DNA from: Paenibacillus_AB hodogayensis
Lineage (GTDB): Bacteria; Bacillota; Bacilli; Paenibacillales; NBRC-103111
NCBI RefSeq assembly: GCF_039536325.1
Contig: NZ_BAAAYO010000008.1
Location: 186,001 to 250,000, forward strand
Direction of reading: 5' to 3'
Length of the DNA stretch: 64,000 nt
Shown: positions 42,671-50,870 of the stretch, piece after piece
Layout of the letters: the number at the start of each line of letters is the position of its first letter
Numbering within the stretch: the stretch's first letter is position 1
Position numbers and translations under genes: made by a program
Notes under the pieces: model-generated
Database searches by the model: none
What the model saw: only the letters and a program-made list of their open reading frames with translations
Told to the model about the DNA's origin: nothing

Positions 42671-43441
42671 TTACAAGCCGCCGTAACGTCTCGCGCGGCG
42701 CTGGTATTCGCATACCGCCTGCACGAGATGCCGTTCGGTGAACTCGGGCCAATAAATGTCCGTAAACCATAGCTCGGAATATGCCATTTGCCAGAGCAAA
42801 AAATTGCTGATGCGAATTTCACCGCTTGTGCGGATAATCAGATCGGGATCGGGCAGCGACTGCGTCAGCAGCCGGTTGGAAATAAGCGATTCGGTAATGT
42901 CCTTTTCAGCCAGTTCGCCCCGCTGCACTTGGCCAGCGATGGCGCGGACCGCTTCCACGATTTCGTGGCGGCTTCCGTAATTCAAAGCAAAATTAAGAAT
43001 GAGGCCGTCATTGTGCTTCGTGCGCTCGATTGCCGCCTCCACCGCATCCAGCGTATGGGCGGGCAACCCTTCCTTCCAGCCTGTCATACGGACCTGAACG
43101 TTTTTCTCGATCAGTTCGTCCAGCTCTATGGCCAGAAACTCCTGGGGCAGCTTCATCAGGAAATCGACCTCGTCCCGCGGGCGCTTCCAGTTTTCCGTGG
43201 AAAACGCGTATAAGGTCAAGACCTCAACGCCGATATCGTCTGCCGCGATTGTAGCGCGCTTGACGGCCTTCATGCCGGCATGGTGCCCGGCGAGGCGAGG
43301 CAGCCCGCGGCGCTTCGCCCATCGGCCGTTGCCGTCCATAATGATGGCGATATGCTTCGGTACGTTGTCCGGCATAAGCTCGCCCGGTTGTTCCGATTCG
43401 GCCATACGCTCGGAGCGAGTCCGTTTGAAAAGATGGAACAT
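42671..43441 (-). CDS. uppS: undecaprenyl diphosphate synthase
   Basis: A 256-residue cis-prenyltransferase with the signature HIAIIMDGNGRWAKRRG (catalytic Asp), LTLYAFSTENW and the C-terminal RTSGEIRISNFLLWQ and SELWF segments. It makes the C55 lipid carrier for wall polymers. ATG 43441 follows GAGGGTGGGG; a longer frame to 43669 runs into frr. A terminator-like hairpin lies between frr and this gene. Confidence 0.95.
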   Translation of the reverse strand: MFHLFKRTRSERMAESEQPGELMPDNVPKHIAIIMDGNGRWAKRRGLPRLAGHHAGMKAVKRATIAADDIGVEVLTLYAFSTENWKRPRDEVDFLMKLPQEFLAIELDELIEKNVQVRMTGWKEGLPAHTLDAVEAAIERTKHNDGLILNFALNYGSRHEIVEAVRAIAGQVQRGELAEKDITESLISNRLLTQSLPDPDLIIRTSGEIRISNFLLWQMAYSELWFTDIYWPEFTERHLVQAVCEYQRRARRYGGL

Positions 43442-43474
43442 GTCTGATTCCCCACCCTCATTCGAAGCGAACAC

Positions 43475-43499
43475 AAAAATCCCCCTTCTGATACGGGGG
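43475..43499 (-). terminator. hairpin between frr and uppS
   Basis: CCCCC pairs with GGGGG around CGTATCAGAA region, then ATTTTTGTG on the minus strand. It could reduce read-through from frr into uppS, whose start is about 35 bases further on. Confidence 0.6.
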
Positions 43500-43514
43500 G
43501 CCGATTTGCCGCTG

Positions 43515-44069
43515 TCACACTTCCATAATCTCTTTTTCTTTGACGACCAATACTTTATCGATCTCGGCGATATATTTGTCGGTCGACTTCTGAATATCTT
43601 CTTGATGGCGACGGGATTCGTCCTCCGAGATCGTCGACTTCTCAAGCTTCTTGATATCGTCGTTCGCATCGCGGCGAATGTTTCGGATCGCTACCTTGGC
43701 TTCCTCGCCCGATTTTTTGGTCAGCTTCACCAGCTCGCCACGGCGCTCTTCGGTGAGCGGCGGAATCGAGAGGCGGATGGAGCTGCCATCGTTGGAAGGG
43801 GTCAAACCCAGCTCGGATTTCAAAATCGCTTTCTCGATTGCGCCCATGGAGGACTTGTCCCACGGCTGGATCATCAACGTCCGGGAGTCCGGCGTGTTGA
43901 TGTTGGCAAGCTGGTTGACCGGCGTCATCGAGCCGTAGTATTCAACCTGAATACGGTCCAGCAGCGCAGGCGTAGCGCGTCCGGCACGCAAGCTGGCCAG
44001 TTCCTTTTTCAACGAAGTGATCGCTTTCTCCATACGCTCTTCGGCGTTTTTCTTAATGGATTGCGGCAT
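43515..44069 (-). CDS. frr: ribosome recycling factor
   Basis: A 184-residue RRF with the three-helix-bundle pattern (RMEKAITSLKKELASLRAGRATPALLD) and the second domain around VEYYGSMTPVNQLANI. With EF-G it splits the post-termination ribosome. Its ATG follows the pyrH stop codon with no gap, so the two are translationally coupled. Confidence 0.96.
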   Translation of the reverse strand: MPQSIKKNAEERMEKAITSLKKELASLRAGRATPALLDRIQVEYYGSMTPVNQLANINTPDSRTLMIQPWDKSSMGAIEKAILKSELGLTPSNDGSSIRLSIPPLTEERRGELVKLTKKSGEEAKVAIRNIRRDANDDIKKLEKSTISEDESRRHQEDIQKSTDKYIAEIDKVLVVKEKEIMEV

Positions 44070-44798
44070 TTAAACTACACTTCCTTTCACAATCGTTCCG
44101 ATTTTCTCGCCCAGAACGGCACGCTTGATGTTGCCGCGTTCCGTAATGGAAAATACGAGCAGCGGGATGTTGTTATCCATGCACAGGGACGAAGCGGTCG
44201 AATCCATGACGCCCAAGTTTTTGTTCAGCATTTCCATGTAAGTCAGCGTCTCGAATTTCTCCGCATTCGGATCTTTGAACGGATCGGCGCTGTAAACCCC
44301 GTCCACCTTATTCTTGGCCATCAGGATGACTTCGGCCTCGATCTCGGCTGCCCGCAGTGCTGCCGTCGTATCGGTCGAGAAATAAGGGTTGCCGGTGCCG
44401 GCGGCGAATATGACGACGCGGCCTTTCTCCAGATGCCGGATAGCCCGGCGGCGAATGTACGGCTCGGCGACCTGCTGCATCGTAATGGACGTCTGCACGC
44501 GAGTCGGAACCTCGATCTGCTCCAGCGCATCCTGCAAAGCCAGGGAGTTCATAACCGTTGCCAGCATACCCATATAATCGGCTGTCGCACGGTCGATGCC
44601 TTTGGCGCTGCCCGCGATGCCTCTCCATATGTTGCCGCCTCCGACAACGATCGCCGTTTCCACCTGCAAATCGTGGATATCTTTCACCTGCGAAGCGATT
44701 TCCGCAATCATCTGGGAGTCGATGCCGTAACCTTGCTGGCCGGCCAGCGCTTCTCCGCTTAATTTCAGTACTACACGTTTATATTTCGGTCGTTCCAC
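44070..44798 (-). CDS. pyrH: UMP kinase
   Basis: A 242-residue bacterial UMP kinase of the amino-acid-kinase fold: KRVVLKLSGEAL, VVGGGNIWRG, and VDGVYSADP with the STASSLCMDNNIPLLVF segment. It phosphorylates UMP to UDP as a GTP-activated hexamer. The start is GTG, with GGAGGAGACC upstream. It lies between tsf and frr, the near-universal order. Confidence 0.96.
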   Translation of the reverse strand: MERPKYKRVVLKLSGEALAGQQGYGIDSQMIAEIASQVKDIHDLQVETAIVVGGGNIWRGIAGSAKGIDRATADYMGMLATVMNSLALQDALEQIEVPTRVQTSITMQQVAEPYIRRRAIRHLEKGRVVIFAAGTGNPYFSTDTTAALRAAEIEAEVILMAKNKVDGVYSADPFKDPNAEKFETLTYMEMLNKNLGVMDSTASSLCMDNNIPLLVFSITERGNIKRAVLGEKIGTIVKGSVV

Positions 44799-44836
44799 CA
44801 GGGTCTCCTCCTACGTATCGTTCCGGTATAAAAGAA

Positions 44837-44853
44837 GGAACACCGCGTGTTCC
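44837..44853 (-). terminator. small hairpin with T-rich tail before pyrH
   Basis: GGAACAC pairs with GTGTTCC (7 bp, loop GCG) followed by TTCTTTTATA on the minus strand, 39 bases before pyrH. It may be a weak terminator or attenuator. Confidence 0.45.
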
Positions 44854-44872
44854 TCCTGCCGGGCAATGATGC

Positions 44873-44907
44873 GACAACCAATACCTGAACCTTCGGTATT
44901 GGTTGTC
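44873..44907 (-). terminator. 13-bp perfect hairpin after tsf, no T-tract
   Basis: GACAACCAATACC pairs with GGTATTGGTTGTC around a 9-base loop, directly after the tsf stop. It lacks a T-tract and more likely protects or processes the mRNA end. Confidence 0.5.
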
Positions 44908-44918
44908 CGCGAACGACC

Positions 44919-45569
44919 TTATTTTTTAACTTGCGCCATTACTTCTTCAACGAAGTTGTCTTGCTTTTTCTCCATGCCTTCGCCAAGCTCGAAACGAACA
45001 AAACGGCGGATCGAAATTTTTTCGCCGATCGTGGCGACTTTTTCGTTCAGCAGCGCGTTGACCGTCTTGTCTTGGTCTTTGATGAACGGTTGCTCAAGCA
45101 GGCAGTTTTCTTCGTAGTATTTGCTGAGACGGCCTTCGACCATCTTATCGACGATGTGAGCCGGCTTGCCTTCGTTCAGCGCCTGGTTGCGCAAGATTTC
45201 ACGTTCTTTGTCCAGCGCCTCTTGCGGCACTTCTTCGCGGCCGACGAACAGCGGATTCGTAGCTGCGATTTGCATCGCGATATCGCGAACGAATTCGCGG
45301 AACGATTCCAATTTGCCGACGAAGTCGGTTTCACAGTTTACTTCGACAAGCACGCCGATGCGTCCGCCAGCATGGATGTAAGATTCGACTACGCCTTCGG
45401 TAGCGATCCGGTCGCCTTTTTTGGCTGCGGCGGCCAATCCTTTTTCGCGAAGCAGCTCAGCCGCTTTCGTCAAATCGCCGTTCGCTTCTTCAATCGCTTT
45501 CTTGCAATCGAGCATGCCCGCTCCGGTTTTTTCGCGCAACTCTTTAACTGCCTGTGCCGATACTGCCAT
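44919..45569 (-). CDS. tsf: elongation factor Ts
   Basis: A 216-residue EF-Ts of the short bacterial form: N-terminal UBA-like domain (VKELREKTGAGMLDCKKAI), the TDFVGK-containing core (EVNCETDFVGKLESFREF) and a coiled-coil region. It exchanges GDP for GTP on EF-Tu. ATG 45569 follows AAAGGAGGTTTAC. It lies after rpsB and the rpsB terminator. Confidence 0.96.
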   Translation of the reverse strand: MAVSAQAVKELREKTGAGMLDCKKAIEEANGDLTKAAELLREKGLAAAAKKGDRIATEGVVESYIHAGGRIGVLVEVNCETDFVGKLESFREFVRDIAMQIAATNPLFVGREEVPQEALDKEREILRNQALNEGKPAHIVDKMVEGRLSKYYEENCLLEQPFIKDQDKTVNALLNEKVATIGEKISIRRFVRFELGEGMEKKQDNFVEEVMAQVKK

Positions 45570-45631
45570 ATGGATGTAAACCTCCTTTAATGTATCGTCC
45601 ATAATGGGATGGACTCCCGCTTGGTTTCCTC

Positions 45632-45675
45632 AAAAAAAGGGCGGCAAGAGGTTAAGTAACCTTCACCACCCTTTT
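45632..45675 (-). terminator. terminator between rpsB and tsf
   Basis: A long imperfect stem (AAAGGGTGG...GGTTA with TAACC...CCGCCCTTT) ending in a seven-T run on the minus strand, about 15 bases after rpsB. It would lower tsf expression relative to rpsB. Confidence 0.8.
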
Positions 45676-45690
45676 GTCGCTAACCGTGCA

Positions 45691-46389
45691 TTAAGCTGTT
45701 GTTTGCTCGCCTTGATGCGCTTCGACGACTGCGTCGGCAATCTTGCCAGTCAACAGCTTGACCGCGCGGATGGCGTCGTCGTTGCCCGGAATGACGTAAT
45801 CGATCTCGTCCGGATCGCAGTTCGTATCGACGATGCCTACGATCGGAATGCCCAGCTTGCGAGCTTCTGCTACGGCGATGCGCTCCTTGCGCGGGTCGAT
45901 AACGAAGAGGGCGCTCGGCAAAGCTTTCATATGTTTAATGCCGCCCAGGAATTTCTCCAGACGTTCCATTTCTTTGCGAAGGATGATAACCTCTTTTTTC
46001 GGAAGCAGGTCGAACGTGCCGTCGGCTTCCATACGGTCCAGCTCATGCAGGCGGTTAACCCGCTTTTGGATCGTTTGGAAGTTTGTCAGCGTTCCGCCGA
46101 GCCAACGTTGGTTGATGTAGTACATGCCGCAACGTTCTGCTTCTTCTTTCACGGAATCTTGAGCTTGCTTCTTCGTTCCTACGAAAAGGATCGTGCCGTT
46201 GTCGTCGGCGATCGATTTAACGAAGTTGTAAGCTTCCTCTACCTTTTTGACCGTCTTTTGCAGGTCGATAATGTAAATGCCGTTTCTTTCAGTGAAGATG
46301 TAACGATCCATTTTCGGGTTCCAGCGACGGGTTTGGTGACCGAAGTGTACCCCAGCTTCGAGAAGCTGCTTCATGGAGATTACTGCCAT
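45691..46389 (-). CDS. rpsB: 30S ribosomal protein S2
   Basis: A 232-residue S2 with LLEAGVHFGHQTRRWNPKM at the N-terminus and the PGNDDAIRAVKLL segment at the C-terminus. It joins the 30S subunit late and helps recruit S1-like factors. ATG 46389 follows GAGGAGGTGTG. A sigma-A promoter lies 130 bases upstream, which separates it from the fla/che operon. Confidence 0.97.
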   Translation of the reverse strand: MAVISMKQLLEAGVHFGHQTRRWNPKMDRYIFTERNGIYIIDLQKTVKKVEEAYNFVKSIADDNGTILFVGTKKQAQDSVKEEAERCGMYYINQRWLGGTLTNFQTIQKRVNRLHELDRMEADGTFDLLPKKEVIILRKEMERLEKFLGGIKHMKALPSALFVIDPRKERIAVAEARKLGIPIVGIVDTNCDPDEIDYVIPGNDDAIRAVKLLTGKIADAVVEAHQGEQTTA

Positions 46390-46514
46390 CTTCACACACC
46401 TCCTCAGATTTGGTTTTTGTGATTCCCTCCGCCCTTCGCATCTTCCGGTGAGACTCGGGTCTTACGGACCTAAGCACCTTCAGCGGAATTGAACGGCGTG
46501 CGTGGTTAACACCG
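46390..46514 (-). promoter_or_regulatory. long rpsB leader, possibly structured
   Basis: About 125 bases lie between the promoter and rpsB. They hold short hairpins, for example GGTC-CGTAA-GACC and GACGG/CCGTT. A leader this long before a ribosomal protein gene suggests autocontrol, but I recognise no named motif. Confidence 0.35.
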
Positions 46515-46520
46515 TCAACT

Positions 46521-46550
46521 ACTATACCACAACTGAAATGCCGATTGCAA
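46521..46550 (-). promoter_or_regulatory. sigma-A promoter of rpsB
   Basis: TTGCAA (46550-46545), an 18-base spacer and TATAGT (46526-46521) on the minus strand, AT-rich around the -10 in an otherwise GC-rich region. Confidence 0.75.
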
Positions 46551-46645
46551 CACAACTTGGGCCGTTTCGACAATCGCCCTGCCCTTCGCCGCATCTTCGG
46601 GGGAAATGCGCGCCTGCGCCGGATCGGTAACGAAGCTGCCGGGCG

Positions 46646-47167
46646 CTACGGAATAATGATTTTCGCCAGAATATCGTCCACCGTTGCCGGTCCCTCGAAC
46701 GTATAGGAGCCCGAACGGATCCGCGTCGTCAGCTTTTTCTCCGAAAGGGCCGACATCAAACCAGAGGCATCGGGAAGAATACCGGCTTTGGCGAACAAAT
46801 CGGATACTTGGGCGGCGTCCATACGCTCGGAAATGTAAACGCTATGCACCGCTTTCGGGGGCGCCTGAACGGGGGCGCTTGAGCCGGCTGCGCCGCCGGG
46901 CTGCTTAGCCAATCTGGCGCGTTCTTCTTCCGCCGCCTTCTGTTTGAGCGCTTCTAGATCCTTATCCGAATACGCCGTTTGGTCCTTCGGCACTAGCTTG
47001 TAATTCAGCTTGTCCGCCTGCGCCTGAATCTGGGCGAGCGAAGCCGGTTCCGTCTGCCCCAGCGGCCGACCCTCCAGTTCTTCCGCCTTGAGCGTCAGCT
47101 GCAGCAGGATCGCCCCGGCAATGATGCCGGAACCGAGTCCGTACAAAAAAAGTCGGTTTTTAAACAC
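46646..47167 (-). CDS. membrane-anchored protein with MltG-like N-terminal domain, no catalytic domain
   Basis: A 173-residue protein. One N-terminal membrane helix (about residues 7-26) is followed by a charged helix, a Gly/Ala/Pro linker and a C-terminal domain of about 65 residues. The latter (SVYISERMDAAQVSDLFAKA, then IRSGSYTF and VDDILAKI) resembles the LysM-like entry domain of the endolytic transglycosylase MltG/YceG. The catalytic domain is absent. The GTG start overlaps the preceding gene by 8 bases, so it is the last gene of the fla/che operon. The function is unknown; a peptidoglycan contact is inferred. Confidence 0.65.
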   Translation of the reverse strand: MFKNRLFLYGLGSGIIAGAILLQLTLKAEELEGRPLGQTEPASLAQIQAQADKLNYKLVPKDQTAYSDKDLEALKQKAAEEERARLAKQPGGAAGSSAPVQAPPKAVHSVYISERMDAAQVSDLFAKAGILPDASGLMSALSEKKLTTRIRSGSYTFEGPATVDDILAKIIIP

Positions 47168-47735
47168 GGGCCTGATCCTCCTGCTTGGCTAATTGAATGA
47201 TCAGCATCACTTCGCCCTTGTTCATATCCAGCTTTTTAGCGATATACTCAGTCGATTTTCCTTGCTGATACAACTCGAAGACCGGAGCATACCGCTCCCG
47301 GATCAGAACCGGTCCCCGGTCGGCCGGCTTTTCGCCGGAAGCCGCAGCAACGGGCTTGTCCGTACCGACGGCCGCATACGCCGGAGAAGCTGGAAACGGC
47401 GCAGGCGGCCGATTGACCGAAGGCTCCGCGGCAAGCTTTAGCCCGTCGCGGCTCAGCGAAGCAAGCTGCTCGCTCACGAGACGGTTTTGCTGCTCCAACG
47501 CCTCGATTCGTCCCTGCAGCCTTGCGGTGTGCACCTCGTGCTCCTTTTTCATGCCGCTCACCATGTCCAGGAACTGCCGGTTCTCTTCCTCCAGGTCGGC
47601 GGAAAACTGCTCCATCGTACTTTCAATTTCTTTCATCATGTTCGTTTGCTTGGAGTCCGGCTCCCGCTTCGGCACGAATCTCGCGTAAACGACGAGAACA
47701 AGCCCGAGCAAAACGATATACATCCAAGCGTTCAC
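47160..47735 (-). CDS. SwrB-position membrane protein with coiled coil (DUF6115-like)
   Basis: A 191-residue protein with an N-terminal membrane helix (about residues 5-20), a long coiled coil (about 30-95, EEENRQFLDMVSG and RLQGRIEALEQQ), a Pro/Ala-rich linker and a C-terminal helix-turn-helix-like segment (VFELYQQGKSTEYIAKKLDMNKGEVMLII). Layout and location between sigD and rpsB match swrB (ylxL) of Bacillus, which activates flagellar assembly and SigD. Orthology is inferred from position and architecture. The start is GTG. Confidence 0.65.
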   Translation of the reverse strand: MNAWMYIVLLGLVLVVYARFVPKREPDSKQTNMMKEIESTMEQFSADLEEENRQFLDMVSGMKKEHEVHTARLQGRIEALEQQNRLVSEQLASLSRDGLKLAAEPSVNRPPAPFPASPAYAAVGTDKPVAAASGEKPADRGPVLIRERYAPVFELYQQGKSTEYIAKKLDMNKGEVMLIIQLAKQEDQARV

Positions 47736-47817
47736 GGCGTTCTCATCCTTTTTGCTTTCCTGTCGGAAATCAGATTTAGACGCAAACCGGCAGCTTCACC
47801 GGGCAGTTTCCCGCGCC

Positions 47818-48144
47818 TCATATCGTAATGTCGATATGGCGTCCTTTGTAAGGGTGAGCCGGCCCCGCAGCGCTGTCGTCCCGTTCTTTCGCCATGCCCG
47901 CCTTTTTGGTCGCTTTTCCGCGCCCTTTGCCGCCCGTTCCGGCCTCCCGCTCGTCCCGGATATGCGGAGCGTCCGAACCTTCCACGTTCGTGCTTTGCCT
48001 GAGCTGCCGCTCTTTGCGCTGCGTCATCTTGGCCGCCAGAGCGGTCTGGTCGTAAGTCGGCTTTTGCATCAAATGGTTTTGCACTTGTCCGATCTCGCTC
48101 GTACGCGGTATGGCAATTTGCATTTCAACCGATCTGAAGCTCAT
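47818..48144 (-). CDS. hypothetical protein, motility operon
   Basis: A 108-residue hydrophilic, basic protein with no signal or membrane segment. Residues about 1-50 look helical (MQIAIPRTSEIGQVQNHLMQKP), the middle is disordered and charged, and it ends PYKGRHIDITI. A strong GGGGAGGGGTG site precedes the ATG and it lies between fapA and the SwrB-position gene. I do not recognise a family with certainty; disorder plus a short conserved-looking tail suggests a small partner-binding protein. Confidence 0.6.
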   Translation of the reverse strand: MSFRSVEMQIAIPRTSEIGQVQNHLMQKPTYDQTALAAKMTQRKERQLRQSTNVEGSDAPHIRDEREAGTGGKGRGKATKKAGMAKERDDSAAGPAHPYKGRHIDITI

Positions 48145-48219
48145 TCCTTACACCCCTCCCCGGATTGTCGTGCGAATGAACCGGCGGAACGCGCTTGCGT
48201 CCGACGCCTTTCTTGCCCG

Positions 48220-49626
48220 CTACTCGAGCGGAAGCATGGCAATATCGCCTTCGGCATAAACGAAATAGACGCGGGACGTGGCATCCTTGACGAACCGGGT
48301 GTACCGACCGATGACGACCTTCGTGCCCCCGTACACGACGGACACGACCTTCACTCTCGCCCGATCAGTATCCTCCAGAGTCTTCTCGATTTCCAGTATA
48401 CGTTCTTTGAAGCCGTTCTGCTCTTCCACCGCCTGCTTCTTCGTATGCGACAGCTTGATCCGCATCGCCAGCTTTTCCGCCGACAAGGAGCCGCTCGCCG
48501 CCAGCTGATCCAGGATGACAAGCGCCTTCTCCGTCTTATCCAGCCCTTCCTGAAGCAGCTTGAGTTGCTGGCGCAAGGTGGTAAGCTCGTTGCGCAGCTC
48601 CGGCAGCACCCCGACTTCGAGCGCGGTAGGAGTTGACATCGTATTGCCGATCGTCCGCGCCATGACAACCTCTCCGGCCTGAATCGTGCCGCCGACGATA
48701 AGCCCCTTCGGACCGATGCACTGTACCGTTTGACCTGCCCGTACCTGGGAATGCAAAATGCTTTGCGATACGATGACATGCTGCCCCGCTTCGATCGTGG
48801 CATCCTGAATGAAAGAGCATTTCAGGTTGACGCCCGCTCGGATAACCGCCTTGTTATGCCCGAGAATGCCGGCGCTGATCTCGATCGAGCCAAGCGCCTC
48901 GACCTCCGCGCCTTCGACGCCTCCGGTAATGCGCACGTCGCCCGCCGCCCTTACCTTAAAGCCCGAAAGCACGTTGCCGCGAATGACGACCGTGCCCAAA
49001 AAGTCGATATTTCCGATTTTGTAGTCGACGTCCCCATTGACCTCGAATACCGGGAAGACGTTGATCTTGTCGTTTTCCGTTCTGACGACCATGCCGTCAA
49101 TGGCGGCATAAAGCGCTTTCTGCTCCCCGTCGGCAACGACGTTCTTGCCGATCTTGAAGCGGGCTTCCTTGCCCTTCAGCCCCGGCACGCTTTCGCCGCT
49201 GACCGTTTGACCCGGCGTTCCGTCGCGCGCGGGCAGCCGTTCCGCAATCAGCTGCCCTTTGCGCACATTCGTAAGTCGGGTTACTTCTTTATAATCGACA
49301 GTGCCGTCTTCCAGCTCTGCCGGTTTTTTGCTTTGCGCATCCTTATCGTATAGATTTCGAATCTCTCCGTCGATGCCTTCGCCGGGTAGATCTCCGACTG
49401 CGACTACGGTTTTCGTTTGCATAAACGGCTTAGGATCCCGGATGATGGTATGTAATACGTCTGGCTGTATGCCGTAGCGCACGTTGTTTTTATGGAGTAA
49501 GGCAATAAGATCGTTAACCGTAAGAGGGAAAGAATCCGAAAGCGTAGCGATTTGGATGGAGGCGGAAAATTTGTCCTCGGCCAGGTTCACCGTCACATAG
49601 TGCTCCACAGGCAAGTCAGTGGACAA
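48220..49626 (-). CDS. FapA-type DUF342 polymer-forming protein
   Basis: A 468-residue DUF342 (FapA) protein. The N-terminal half holds the conserved ARDGTPGQTVSGE, the middle (about residues 195-330) is a right-handed beta-helix with regular hexad-like turns (GDVRITGGVEGAEVEALGSIEI), and the C-terminal part is a coiled coil (ELTTLRQQLKLLQEGLDKTE) followed by a small domain. Some DUF342 proteins act in flagellar placement or bactofilin-like surfaces. It lies directly after sigD. The start is TTG, with AAGGAGAG upstream. Confidence 0.8.
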   Translation of the reverse strand: MSTDLPVEHYVTVNLAEDKFSASIQIATLSDSFPLTVNDLIALLHKNNVRYGIQPDVLHTIIRDPKPFMQTKTVVAVGDLPGEGIDGEIRNLYDKDAQSKKPAELEDGTVDYKEVTRLTNVRKGQLIAERLPARDGTPGQTVSGESVPGLKGKEARFKIGKNVVADGEQKALYAAIDGMVVRTENDKINVFPVFEVNGDVDYKIGNIDFLGTVVIRGNVLSGFKVRAAGDVRITGGVEGAEVEALGSIEISAGILGHNKAVIRAGVNLKCSFIQDATIEAGQHVIVSQSILHSQVRAGQTVQCIGPKGLIVGGTIQAGEVVMARTIGNTMSTPTALEVGVLPELRNELTTLRQQLKLLQEGLDKTEKALVILDQLAASGSLSAEKLAMRIKLSHTKKQAVEEQNGFKERILEIEKTLEDTDRARVKVVSVVYGGTKVVIGRYTRFVKDATSRVYFVYAEGDIAMLPLE

Positions 49627-49655
49627 TCCAATCTCTCCTTCCTAATGGGTGACGC

Positions 49656-50441
49656 TTATGGCTGCATCAATTGGTTTTTCCATCTGCCGAGCGAGCCCCT
49701 AAGCCGCAATATCGCTTTGGAATGCAGCTGCGAGATGCGCGACGGCGACAGGCACATGACCTCGGCGATTTCACTCAAGGACAGCTCTTCGTAATAAAAC
49801 AGCGAGACGACGGTGCGTTCTTTGTCGGTCAGCTTGTCGATCGCCTTAGCCAACGATTCCTTCAAATAAAACTCGTTCACCTGATTTTCCGGGTTTTTCG
49901 CTTTCTCGTCGACCATGAGCGAAAGTCGCGTCTCCGCTTCTTCCTCCTTGATCGGGTCGTCGAACGAGCATACGGTCGTAACCGATATTTCCTGCAGCAT
50001 GTGCTGGAATTCTTTCTCGGTGATGTGCAAGTATTCGCTCATCTCCGAATCGGTCACGGTGCGCAAGTAGTGCTGCTCCAGCTTCTGGTAGGCATCCTCG
50101 ATTTTTTTGGCTTTCTCGCGAACCGAGCGGGGCACCCAGTCGCCTTGCCTCAACCCGTCTATCATCGCGCCGCGGATGCGCCAGGAGGCGTACGTTTCGA
50201 ACTGCAGGCCGCGTTCGTAGTCGAATTTCTCGATCGCGTCGATTAAGCCCATTATACCATAGCTCGATATATCGTCCCTAGAAACGTTTTTGGGCAATCC
50301 GATAAGAAGACGGCCGACCACATATTCGACCAACGGCAAATAGTGCTCGATCAACGACTGTTTCGCCGAAAGCAAACCTTCACTTTTCCATTGTTTCCAA
50401 ACTTCCAAATTGGACAAGGGGGATTGCTTTTGTTGAATCAT
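49656..50441 (-). CDS. sigD: motility sigma factor SigD (sigma-28)
   Basis: A 261-residue sigma-28. Region 2 contains LPLVEYVVGRLLIGLPKNV and FDYERGLQFETYASWRIRGAMIDGLR; region 3 follows; region 4 ends with the helix-turn-helix LSLSEIAEVMCLSPSRISQLHSKAILRLR. It directs late flagellar, chemotaxis and autolysin genes. The first codon may be ATG 50441, TTG 50444 or GTG 50453; AAGGAG fits the first two best. Its gene lies deep in the fla/che operon, as in Bacillus, where distance from the promoter affects motile-cell fraction. Confidence 0.94.
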   Translation of the reverse strand: MIQQKQSPLSNLEVWKQWKSEGLLSAKQSLIEHYLPLVEYVVGRLLIGLPKNVSRDDISSYGIMGLIDAIEKFDYERGLQFETYASWRIRGAMIDGLRQGDWVPRSVREKAKKIEDAYQKLEQHYLRTVTDSEMSEYLHITEKEFQHMLQEISVTTVCSFDDPIKEEEAETRLSLMVDEKAKNPENQVNEFYLKESLAKAIDKLTDKERTVVSLFYYEELSLSEIAEVMCLSPSRISQLHSKAILRLRGSLGRWKNQLMQP

Positions 50442-50456
50442 CAAAGTCCGCACTCC

Positions 50457-50870
50457 TTACTTTTCTTTCAAATGTCGCAGCGCCTGCGCGAGCTGTTCGG
50501 GTTCGGTTTCGGAAACCGTAGCGAGCTTCTGAGGCTGGAGCGGCACGAAGCTGTCGTCGCCGTCCGGCTCGGAACGGTTCAACTGCTCCTTGAGCATACC
50601 GTTCAGCTCGTCCCGGTCGTCGGGCGTCGCCTCGTTGACCGCTTGACCGATATGTCCCCGATCTTCCCCGGCTTGTGGGGCAACGCCCTTCAGGCCAATC
50701 AGGGTACCCATTATCCAGCGTAAAGCAAAAACGACGGCAAACAGGATAATAAAGCTGTAAAAGCCTTGCAGCAGCGCCCGGCTCATATAGTTGCGTGAAA
50801 CCGACAGCGCGAAGGTCAGCGTGAAGCCGACGAGACCGACAATAATGTTCCAGCGCAAAGTTCCGATCAT
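50457..50870 (-). CDS. hypothetical two-helix membrane protein, cheD-sigD interval
   Basis: A 137-residue protein with two N-terminal membrane helices (about residues 7-24 and 33-55) and a hydrophilic acidic cytoplasmic tail containing ELNGMLKEQLNR and ending in EQLAQALRHLKEK. Its start overlaps cheD by 4 bases and it ends just before sigD, so it is fixed in the operon. No such gene lies between cheD and sigD in Bacillus. Function unknown; the tail could contact a motility or sigma-factor regulator. Confidence 0.65.
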   Translation of the reverse strand: MIGTLRWNIIVGLVGFTLTFALSVSRNYMSRALLQGFYSFIILFAVVFALRWIMGTLIGLKGVAPQAGEDRGHIGQAVNEATPDDRDELNGMLKEQLNRSEPDGDDSFVPLQPQKLATVSETEPEQLAQALRHLKEK

